The notes under the pieces are model-generated. The model searched no databases. It was not told where the DNA came from and saw only the letters and a program-made list of their open reading frames with translations. Shown here one piece after another: positions 21,661 through 31,044 of a stretch of 64,000 bases of DNA. The position numbers were made by a program, and so were the translations under genes. The stretch is from positions 1,004,912,432 to 1,004,976,431 of the forward strand of contig NC_056747.1 of NCBI RefSeq assembly GCF_019279795.1, in the 5' to 3' direction. How positions within the stretch are numbered: position 1 is the first letter of the stretch; each line of letters opens with the position of its first letter. The DNA comes from Protopterus annectens. Its lineage: Eukaryota; Chordata; Ceratodontiformes; Protopteridae.

Positions 21661-21883
21661 CAATAACTGTTTCAAATTCATGCACCTCTTATATGAAAAA
21701 GTTATATGCTCCGAAAATACACATTTGGTAGATTCATCTTGCATCACTATGGGCCAGAGTTTCCTAACTAACCCTGTAACAATGTAAAAAAGGTGTAAAT
21801 TTGCTAACAAAATACATTTTCCTTGTACCTTCACCCAAGGATTGCTCTTCATGTCTCCTGCTTACCCCTTTGTCATCTCTTTG

Positions 21884-22980
21884 TCAGATTCCTAAAACCC
21901 TATTCTCCATCCTAGCCAACAACTCAGAGGAATAACATCTACAAGATAGCCTGTTTCTTACTTTTAAAAATTTTTGACCTATTCTTCCCTTATCTGATGT
22001 ATTATCAAAAATATGTTTATACTCCCCATAAGGCAAAGAATTCAACAAGTGGGGGGGATGCATACTTGAGACTAATAAAACGTTATTAGCTGCAGTTTCT
22101 TTATGATAAGGTCTAAATTGCACCACCTTATCTTGACTCACATATAACTCTAAATCCAAAAACTGCATTACCTTTCTATTGGTCTTCTGCATAAAAGAAA
22201 TACCAAAATTATTTCCTTCCAGTTCAGCCATGTAAGTTTCAAATTGTTCCATTTCCCCTCAATACACAAAAATCAGGTCATCTATATACCTGCTATAGAC
22301 CATGACCTTATTATTGAAAAAACATTTATTATACATGAATTTCTGTTCAAAAAAATTAATGAAAATGATTGCATACGAAGGAGCAAATGAGGCACCCATG
22401 GCGGTGCCTCCCTTTTGCAAAAAACAGCTCCTCATTAAACTCAAAGAAATTGTGTGTCAGGCAGAACTCAAGCAGCTGGAGAATATAATTTGTTCTAGGT
22501 CCTTCCCTCAACATTTTTGCTATGGCTTCCAAACCCACTCTATGACTGATACTGGTATATAAAGCTTTTCCGTCTACACAAGCCCAATAAAAATCACCTT
22601 CCCATTGCATCCCCCCACCAACTGGCAAAAATCTTGACTATTTCTAATGTGTAAAGGTACTTTGAGACTGAACTTCTTAAGCTGTTCATCCAAAAAAATC
22701 CCTACATTTTGTAAATAACCTCCTACTCCAGAGACTATAGGCCTCCCTGGAGGGTTCCTTAAATTTTTATGAACTTTGGGGATTGTAAAAAACCTGGCTT
22801 TTTTCAGATTTTTAATGAGCAATTTTTTATATCTTTGGCTTCAAAAAAGCCTAGTCTTTCCCCCTTTCTAAAATTTCTAATAAACATGCCTTAAACTCCA
22901 CAGTGGGATCCTGTTCCAATTTTGTATAAACATCCTCATCATTTAACAATTCAAACGCCATTTTGTTATACTGTTATCTG
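21884..22980 (-). pseudogene. PLE-3 reverse transcriptase
   Basis: Antisense blocks in order are F-F-T-I-P-K-V-H-K-N near 22,790, P-P-G-R-P-I-V-S-G near 22,735, a D-G-K-A-L-Y-T-S-I finger/palm block near 22,565, G-T-A-M-G-A-S-F-A-P near 22,400, and the catalytic R-Y-I-D-D near 22,285. The PLE-specific I-P-K-x-H-K and G-A-S-F-A-P spellings and telomerase-like RT layout identify the family. Frames change at least four times. Confidence 0.85.
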
Positions 22981-23099
22981 GAGAAAATGACCCAATTCCC
23001 TCCTTTGTCGGCCTGAGTGAAAACCAGGTTCTCATCATTATATCTCAATGTTTGCAATGTACCCCATTCCTCTTTAGTTAAATTATACACTTTTTTCTT

Positions 23100-24330
23100 T
23101 TTTTACAAAATTCTTAATGGCAACAGTATTCTTGGGAGGAACAAAATTACTTTCATAAGGAACAGGCGGAACCGTTAACATTCCATAACCATTAACAAAC
23201 ACTTCCCCCCATCACTGTTACTTCCATTATTGTCCCATCAATTTCTCCATATCCTGGACATAAAATTCCTCAGACTCATCTTGTAAACACATTTCTACAT
23301 TAACATCTATGAACATATTGTCATACACAGACAAGTTTAAAAATGAATCATCAGAATCATAATTGTCCATTTCCCCCACAGGACTCTCCCACTGAAACTC
23401 ATTTACATTACTAACCTGAGTATTTTCATTTTGGAAAAACATGACTAAATTCGGTTTTCTACAAAAACATCCAACTTCAAGTAATATATCCGCTAGGCTG
23501 GGAAAATGAGTGAATACAAATTTTATATCCTTATTTAACAAGCATTTAACCTTATCAGTAATCTCAAACCTGGATAAATTAATGATGTCAAAATGTCCAA
23601 GTTCGTCATGATGCATGAACCCACCTCCTTCTGCCCAAAACAAGACCGGCTCAAAGTTCACATTAACATTTATCTTCTCCTTCCCCTGCTGTTTGGCCCG
23701 GTACCTCCATTGTTCCTTTGTCACGTCTGGCCTCTCCCTCGTGTTTGCTGGGGACTGTTCCGTTGCTGGTTCTGTGCACCTTTGTTGCTTTCTTCATTTA
23801 AATCCTCAAATGAGACACTTTTCCTGCTGCTGGAGGCTGTTTCCCCTGATGAAATGGACGAGTCTCTGTTTACATGAGCATTCGCTCCAACCCGTTGATT
23901 AACATTCCTGCCCCTCCTGGTCTTCCTCTGCCAAGAAAAAAACAAGTTATTTTCATAGTCTTTATAATCACACTCAAGCTTACACTTCTTTCTTGAAATT
24001 ACCTCTCCTTCTGTCTTGGATACTCAACCCCTAATGGTTTTCATCTTATCAGCAAAACAGTCACCAAAAACACTTCTTAATAAATCCTCTTGCAGCCCTA
24101 AGATTTCTGCCTGCAACTTCTCTTGTACTCTACCGTTACGTTTAACCAAAGTCTTTAACCATGCCATGGTGCAAGCAAGTGATGCCATCTTCCACTCCTG
24201 TAACAAATCTGCTTCATCTTCTGCAAATTCAAAGGCCAGAAGTTGATCAGCCCTAAGGCCACGAGGAGTTAATCTGGTTGCCAGATATTTATCTAACAAT
24301 TTTGTATCATAAAACAAAGTCACTTATTTT
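23100..24330 (-). pseudogene. PLE-3 N-terminal region
   Basis: The segment at 24,323-24,024 encodes a helical stretch with Y-L-A-T-R-L-T-P-R-G-L-R, comparable to Y-M-N-K-Q-I-M-P-R-G-L-R of PLE-2a. That defines a shared N-terminal domain. A charged Ser/Arg/Asn-rich linker (about 23,945-23,730) and an acidic segment (23,724-23,227) follow. The function of this N-terminal domain in PLEs is not known to me. Several frameshifts are present. Confidence 0.65.
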
Positions 24331-24584
24331 ACCAACAACCTTTCCAGTCTCTCAAACTCATCAGATTGTACGTTCACACCACCAAGGGACCACAAATCAT
24401 CTGCTGCACAACTTTCTTCCCTCAACCTCCACATATCCAGCAAAGAGCCATGATCACCTTCCCCTCCTTGGCCGGACCCAGCTACTCCTGTCGAGACTCT
24501 GAAGGACATCATATCTGCCCAATCAAAACAAAGATTGAAACTCGAACCACAAATGACTACAAAACACACAATACATGAAGACTT

Positions 24585-24759
24585 TCAAACACCCCCAATC
24601 TTGTGTGAGTAGATCCATTCTGTGAAGAAGCTTTTGGTAATTGCCAGTGGCCATTTAAAAAAAAAAAAAAATGGTAGAACCACTGTTGCTTAAGTCAGAG
24701 GGGAGTCACCATAATGATCTTGGTGGATTCCTTCGGAGTCTTCAGAAGTATCCTGGATA
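24585..24759 (-). mobile_element. DIRS-B, right part
   Basis: It matches DIRS-A from about 8,945 (CCATCTTGTG region) to 9,110 (CCAGGATATC). It ends abruptly at GATATC, where the CR1-c1 tail begins. An A-rich run lies at 24,657-24,671. Confidence 0.6.
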
Positions 24760-25198
24760 TCATAGGATCATAAGTTGTTACTAGGCTAATGCCCATTATG
24801 GCCCTTACAAGTCTAGCAGCACACCTTGAACCATTTTGGTCCCAAGTATCATATGGGAGAAGCATGTTAGTCGGCAGGTAGCGTACGATTTGTGGGGAGG
24901 GGGTGTTATTAGGATAATACTTTTCTTATTTACAGCCTATGTCCATAAGGGACATTGGGGCCAGACAGGGGGTAAATTTACAATTTCTCATCTAATTGTC
25001 AAGATTTTGTTTGAACAGGGTTGGGAAATATATTATGTTTTACATGGATGGGGAGCCTATTCCATAGTGTAGGGATCCTTTGAGGTGCATATCTGTCTCT
25101 CCAACATGTTCTGTTTATGTCTCCACTGTCATCTCCACCTCTGATACCATCTCTAACCTGCACATCCTCACCCAAAACTGCTTCAACTCTATTCAATA
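24760..25198 (-). mobile_element. CR1-c1: antisense CR1 3' fragment
   Basis: The RT C-terminal block T-C-W-R-D-R-Y, then P-T-L-W-N-R-L-P, is read antisense near 25,120-25,050. The 3' terminus carries an ATGATCCT-type octamer at 24,765, different from the ATGAACCT of the other copies, so this is another CR1 subfamily. Its 5' side is cut where CR1-c2 begins. Confidence 0.7.
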
Positions 25199-26323
25199 GG
25201 TTCATAGGTGTGTACTAGGGTAATGGCTCTGGAGCCTTTAAAAGCCTAGCCATTAGAAGTGCCCTGGAATCATGCCGCTTAATGTTAGTTCCCAGTGCCT
25301 CTATCAAGTAGAGCCACTGGAGTGATCCCTGGGGTGAACTTTCTATTACCCATCCACTCATCAAGATTTCTCTTGAAGAGGGATAGCAAAGTGCTCTGCT
25401 TCACATGTATGGGAAGTCTATTCCAGAGCATGGGCAGTCTCTGGGTCAGGAACCTGTCCTTTTAGCATGTTCTGTTGATTGTGGTAATGAGGTTGAGGTC
25501 TCTGGAGTGTGTGGTGCGGAGGGATTGGAATTTCTTTAGATGTAGCATTTCTAACAGAGCTGGGTCAGACATGGCTTTGTAAGTCAAGCAGAGATCACCT
25601 TTAAGTAGGCGATATGAGACAGGGAATAGCTGGAGTCTTTTGAGTCTGTCCATATAGGACATGTGTTTAATGCCTAGGATCCTCTTTGTGTGGTACTTCT
25701 GTAGCCTCTCCAGCTGTTGCAAGTGTCTAGTGAGGTGCATGCCAAATGGGGTATTATACTCTATGATTGGTCTAATGAGGGAAGAGTAGAGAGAGAGATC
25801 ATGACTTTTTTCTTCCTGGATGCAAAACCGTTGGTAATGAGATGTGCCACATAGAAGGACTTTCTGACCACAGTTGCAATGTGGTGGTCGAAGGAGAGGT
25901 TACTGCCAACTTGCATCCCCAGATCTCTTATAATGCCTTCAGTGTTCAGCGGGCTTCCATCGATGTGATAATTAGTGGGAACTGAGTTTTACCAAAGGGG
26001 ATGACAATGCATTTTTTAGCATTAAGCTTAAGGCCATGGTTTCGTCACCAGTCATTGGTCTCAGTGAAGGCTTTCTATAGGATGCCTGCATCACTTGGGG
26101 AGTTAATAATGGCTCCCAGCTTGCAATTGTCTGCAAACATGGTCAGCCAGAGTCCCCTTATGTTGGCCTGGACGTCTGAGAAGTAAATGCTAAACAGGAG
26201 AGGACCCAGGACCGATCCCTGTGGGACTCCACTCATGACTGGTCAGCAGTCTGACTTGGAGTCCACTACTTTCACACTGAGTGTTCTATCTGTGAGCTAA
26301 TTTGCAACCCACCTAGTGATATA
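25199..26323 (-). mobile_element. CR1-c2, 3' third (RT palm to 3' end)
   Basis: Antisense it runs from the 3' tail (TTCATAGGT at 25,200) through the thumb (25,740-25,462: R-H-L-Q-Q-L-E-R) to the RT palm. The catalytic F-A-D-D is F-A-D-N near 26,130. It stops at ACCTAGTGATATA (26,311-26,323), which is repeated at 29,859 after PLE-1. The same copy continues at 29,859-30,814 and 36,222-36,660. Confidence 0.85.
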
Positions 26324-26490
26324 TCCATCTATGTTGATTAGTTTCTAGCTTGTTAATTACTGTGAGGGATATATTTGCTAGTATACTTACACATGGTTGG
26401 ATGTTTGAGGGAACTTTGGTACACTTAGAGTAGAGTCATTACATCAACAGCGTTCCATATTATTAACAGATACACACAAAATTAGCTGTA

Positions 26491-27368
26491 TTGAAAACTC
26501 TTGTCTGTGTTTATATATTGATTTTTGTTTACCCAAATATAGATCTTATGCAGATCTTTAAGGGGTTATGTGCTGATAGAGATGATCTATTAGTTTTTGA
26601 TGTTTCTCAACAACCCAAAAATCTGGACCAGATGGATGGGTCACAAATAAATAAATGCAGGGCCCTCTTTATCCAATTATTGGGGGATATGAAAGAATTG
26701 AGAACACATATTTGGCATTTGATGCTATTTAAAGCCTATCTGAATAAAAATATTACACCTAGGGGTCTTAGGGTTAGGATACAACCTTTTGTTCAAGGCA
26801 TTGATGGGTTATTACTTACACAATGGCAGGAAGCCCAACAGTCTGCCTCTATGGCTTTTGTTAAAATTCTTATAGAATTTTATAAACGTAGGATTTTGGC
26901 CTTATCTAAGAATGTTATGGAATTATGTAAGCAGGTCAAATCCTATCAAGAAGAAGTCACATATCCAACACACATTTCTACATTGTCAAGTGGTTTAAGT
27001 GGTTAGAGAAGGAACTCAAATCAAGGATGATTAAAACATTTCAACGTGATACTAAAGATTACTCTCTAGGTAAACCTTCTGAGCTTAAAAAATCGGTTCA
27101 GGTTAGGGATAAGAAATCTACCCCTTATACTAATTTTAAACAGAAGAGGAAATATTCTAAACTTAAGGGAGCCAAAAATCTTTCTGATACATCAGCTGAT
27201 GAGTTTTCTTCAACTACAGATAATGGAGGAACTACACCGGCTTGTTCTCCACCCAGTAAGAAGGGGAATGTTAACTTCCCTTTAGCAGAGTTAGAAGGGG
27301 TGGTAGAAAACACAGGGGTAGGTTTCACAGATCTGGAATCCATACTAGCCATGCTGATACGCAAATAA
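26491..27368 (+). pseudogene. PLE-1 N-terminal region
   Basis: The frame from about 26,545 reads F-K-G-L-C-A-D-R-D-D, then L-F-K-A-Y-L-N-K-x-I-T-P-R-G-L-R, aligning with PLE-2a. From 27,027 a basic and Ser/Thr-rich linker follows (S-S-T-T-D-N-G-G). The first frame ends at 27,006 and a second one continues, separated by a short frame break. The role is unknown. The same domain appears in all three coding PLEs here. Confidence 0.7.
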
Positions 27369-28620
27369 ATACCAGTCAGAATGTTCACAATATTTCAAAT
27401 GTTCAGTTAACTCAAACGGAATGCGAACTGTTGAATAAAGGTTTAGGTTTTGTTCCTAACTTTATGGTTTCTGAACATGCTTTTGCTCATGATGTTCTAG
27501 CATTTTGTAGGAATGTGAATTTAAAATTATATTTTGCAGATAGGTCACTCATAGAAAATGAGCCACATGAGTTCAGGTTTAAAGCTTCCTCCTTTATGGC
27601 CCCCATGAACAAATATGTAGCCATGTTTCAAAATTTGGTTTTGAAGGAATTACACTTTTTTTTATTTTTCACATGCTCCTAAAAATGTAGATAATTTGAC
27701 TATGGTTGAACGTTCAGCTTTGCAGCAGCTTAGTCAAAATCACAATATTGTGATTAACCAAGCAGATAAGGGGGAGCTGTAATAGTTTGGAACTGAGTAT
27801 GTACCATAAGGCCATTCAACAACTATCAGATCGTCAGTACTATCAGCTGATGTATCTTGATCCTACTATAATATTTAAAAAAGAAATTGACCAATTTTTG
27901 CTTTTGGCCCATGAGGAAGGTATTACTTCCAGAGAAGTTAGACATCATTTGACAGTGGTTAAACCCACTAAACACATTTTTTACATGCTACCAAAAATAC
28001 ATAAAAATTACCTTAAACCTCCAGGGAGACCGATAGTGTCGGGCAGGGGTTCTTTAACAGAACCCCTTTCAGCCTTTTTGACTAAATATCTGAAACCTTT
28101 ATTGGTGCATGTACATTCACAAATGCAGGATACAACCCAATTCCTGAATATTATTAAGGAGATACAAATTGAAATTGGTTGGCTGCTATGTACGCTGGAT
28201 GTTTCAGCTTTATACACCAATATTCCATATTGGGCTGGTTCAGCAGCCCTGGACTTTTGACTTACCCAGGCTGCTATATATAGCCCTGGATTTAATACTT
28301 TTTTATTGTGCTTGACTGAGCATGTGCTTACTAATTTTTTTTTATTTTGATGATTCCTTTTATCTACAGTTGAAGGGTAATGCGATGGGAGCTTCTTTTG
28401 CTCCCATCTATGCTGATTTGTTCATGGGATACATAGAGGAGCAGCTTATTTATGATAGCAGACATAATATTTTTCTTGATGCCATGGATATTTGGAGATG
28501 CTACCTTGATGACTCTTGGCTCATTTGGCATTCCGATGTGACTTATCTGCAAGAATTTGTCCAATATCTCAATTAGAACAAATGGGGTATTAATTTTACC
28601 ATTATTCACCATGCCCATAC
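27369..28620 (+). pseudogene. PLE-1 reverse transcriptase
   Basis: Blocks: G-L-G-F-V-P-N-F near 27,445, M-L-P-K-I-H-K-N near 27,990, P-G-R-P-I-V-S-G near 28,025, L-D-V-S-A-L-Y-T-N-I-P near 28,195, N-A-M-G-A-S-F-A-P near 28,380, and R-C-Y-L-D-D-S-W with the catalytic Asp pair near 28,500. Frame breaks occur near 27,682, 27,780, 28,260, 28,345 and 28,575. The spelling is close to PLE-2a, so the two belong to one family or sister families. Confidence 0.85.
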
Positions 28621-29450
28621 AATAACCTTTTTAGATGTTCAGGTAACCATATTGGAGGATGGCACATTGCAAAGCTCAGTATATAGGAAATATCCTAAAT
28701 TTAACACTCTCTTACATGCTAACAGTTGCCATCCTCAACATATGGTTGAAAACATTCCAAAGTCTCACTTTTTGAGACTTAAAAGGATATGTTCAGTGAC
28801 TAAAGATTTTGAACAACAGGCACAAGATATGATGCTTAGGTTTCAAAATAGGGGTTATTGGATGGGTAAGCTTCCACAGGCTTTGACCTCGGTACGAAGA
28901 ATACATAGAGAGCAATCACTACAATATCGGACTAAACAAAAGACAGTAAGGTCACCTATTAGATTTCTTATGGATTATGGGAGTAATAGCAGATTCTTGC
29001 AAAAATTATACATCGACATTGGGATGTATTATACATGGAAGATAGACTCCAAGATTTTTTATCTGCCAGATGTAGTTTTTTTTACAGGTGGGGTAAAATA
29101 ATGGGGGGTTGGTTCAACCACTATAAGAAATGTCATATGGAGTCCACTGCACATATTCAAGTCAAGTTGGATGGCAGTACACTTATGGGATCTTACCCTT
29201 GTGGACACTGTAACTTTTGTAAATTTGTTCCCAAACAGTGCTCTTTCATTTCTTCTAATTGTTCTAGAGTATTTGATATTCCGGTTTATGGCAGTTGTAG
29301 CTCAGATTGGGTTATTTACATGGCTACATGTACATGCTCTGCATTTTATGTAGGACAGACTTCAAGACCTTTTAAACTTAGAATATCACAACATTTAAGT
29401 GATATCAGGTGTGCTAGAACTACAATAAACATATAACTGCTACATTTACT
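28621..29450 (+). pseudogene. PLE-1 linker and GIY-YIG endonuclease
   Basis: After the RT, a connector (K-Y-P-K-F-N-T-L-L-H-A-N near 28,690, mirrored in PLE-2) leads to the Cys-rich motif P-C-G-H-C-N-F-C near 29,200. It is followed by C-S-S-D-W-V-I-Y, F-Y-V-G-Q-T-S-R-P-F and I-S-Q-H-L-S-D-I near 29,385. The usual Glu of the E-H motif is Gln here. The domain ends prematurely near 29,436. Confidence 0.8.
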
Positions 29451-29659
29451 TTTAATATTATTGACAAGATTCAAAGTAGAAATGTACATCAAGATGCATT
29501 ACATTCCCTTTTAACTTTTAAGGAATGTAAATGGATAATTAAGTTGGGGGCGTTGTTTTCCCCAGGAATTAATGAACAATTCTGAATAAGTAATTAACAC
29601 ATTTAAGTGTACTGATGATGTGGGATATGTGTATATATCTGTGTGATACATAATTTTTT

Positions 29660-29712
29660 GTATTAGCACTGATGAAGGCTACAAGCTGAAACCAGTATGC
29701 TGTATACACCTT
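29660..29712 (+). ncRNA. Hammerhead-ribozyme-like core in the PLE-1 3' region
   Basis: CTGATGA (29,669-29,675), stem II candidate GGCT/AGCT with loop ACA, and GAAAC (29,688-29,692) are followed by a possible stem III (CAG-TATG-CTG) and TA. This fits the hammerhead consensus core. Stem I is weak, so this copy may be decayed. PLE terminal regions are known to carry hammerheads. Confidence 0.55.
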
Positions 29713-29858
29713 ATGGTGTTTGGGTTTATTTATACACCTTTTGGCGTTTGGAACATTTTGATGTCTCAATAAATTTATTTTGATGGAATGTTTTCCATTT
29801 CATGTATTTTTTATTTTATTATGAGAGCCTAAGAGTAGTGGCTGCTGTTTAACATTTG

Positions 29859-30814
29859 ACCTAGTGATATAGGGGTTGATGCCTAGTTTGGTGAGTTTAT
29901 CAATAATTCCTGAGTGAGGAATGGTATTAAAGGCCTTGGTCAGATTGAGGTAGGCTGTATGGACTGCCTTACCTTCATCCACAGCCCTGGTGACTGACTC
30001 AAAAAAGTCAACCAGGTTGAGCAGCCATGATCTCCCTTTCACAAAGCCAAATTGCGTGGAGTCTGAAGTTGGAGATTTCCTATATCTTTGCTAAATCAGG
30101 TCCATGATGATGCGCTCCATAGCTTTACATATCAGACTCATCTGGGTACTGGGGTGATAATTCCCAGGGTCTGTAATTGCGTCCCCTTTATGAAGAGGGA
30201 TGACTATAGCAGTGCGCCATTTGGAAGGGACAAAGCCTGAGGTGAGGCTGTGACTTGAACTGGGCACACAGATGTGGTGCCATTTTGCTTTGTAAATCAT
30301 GTAGAACACAGCCAGGGATATTATTGGGTCCCACAGAAGCTGTATTCTTGGCTTTGGACAATACAGCTTTAACCTGTGCTGCAGTAATGCTGGGTGCCTG
30401 GCATTCTTCTGGTATTGTGATTGGTCCTTTGGGGGGGTTAAAGTTGGCACTGAATCTGTCGGCCAGTATGTTGCAATATCTGTTGGCTCAGTATAGGAGG
30501 TACCATTGTGCAGCAGCTCAGAGCAAATCTGGGTATTGCCGTGGAGGTTCTTGATATATCTATAAAAGGCTTTGTGATTGTTTTTAGTGTCTGCAGCAAT
30601 TCTGCCTTAATAGCTGGCTTTGGAGGATTTGATGAGGGATCTCAACTTTTTGTTGAATCTAATAAGGGAGTTTTTCTAGTCTTGGGACTTCACCTTTTTC
30701 TACAACAGTTTCTTCTTTCTGTTGTAGAGTTTATTAATGGCAGGGGACCGACAGATTGGCTTCCTTTTTTTGGTGGAGAGCGTCTTGGTTCTGTTGGGTA
30801 TGGCTAGTTCCATG
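29859..30814 (-). mobile_element. CR1-c2, middle third (linker and RT fingers)
   Basis: Antisense it contains K-G-R-S-W-L-L-N-L-V-D-F-F-E and A-Y-L-N-L-T-K-A-F near 30,040-29,930, the RT finger/palm entry. Upstream lies the A-I-V-I-P-L-H-K-G-D block near 30,200. It is the direct continuation of 25,199-26,323 across PLE-1 and is cut at GTATGGCTAGTTCCATG (30,798-30,814) by PLE-2. Confidence 0.85.
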
Positions 30815-31044
30815 ATAATACATTCAATATTGGATATATCAATTGGTTATAAATGATCATTTAAACCAGGAGAAAATAGTGCCCCTAGCTTGATAATCCA
30901 GTATTTCTCTTTTTGGTTGAGAATAGAATGCCATCCCTGTTTGTTGGATCTGTCACCCAAAATTATATCTACAATACAAAATTGAAATCTAGCAGTATGA
31001 TGTTGTGTGTGGTGCCTGAAAAGAGCGTTTGTTTCTCTTTTGGT

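Larger units (their letters stand above)
20828..24584 (-). mobile_element. PLE-3: Penelope-like element inserted in DIRS-B
   Basis: It is flanked by the direct repeat TCAAACACCC (20,818-20,827 and 24,585-24,594), with DIRS sequence on both sides. Antisense order is N-terminal region, RT and GIY-YIG endonuclease, the PLE gene order. It is a different, more diverged family from PLE-1 and PLE-2. A similar block of about 30 bp (starting TACAAAACACACAA) is present near both ends, at 20,833 and 24,558. Many frame breaks show it is inactive. Confidence 0.85.
26324..29858 (+). mobile_element. PLE-1: Penelope-like element inserted in CR1-c2
   Basis: The element interrupts one RT reading frame of CR1-c2 and is bounded by a perfect 13-bp duplication ACCTAGTGATATA (26,311-26,323 and 29,859-29,871). 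It contains the complete PLE order (N-terminal region, RT, GIY-YIG) plus a 3' UTR of about 400 bp with a hammerhead-like core. Several frameshifts and stops make it inactive. Its proteins are clearly related to those of PLE-2 but more decayed. Confidence 0.9.
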
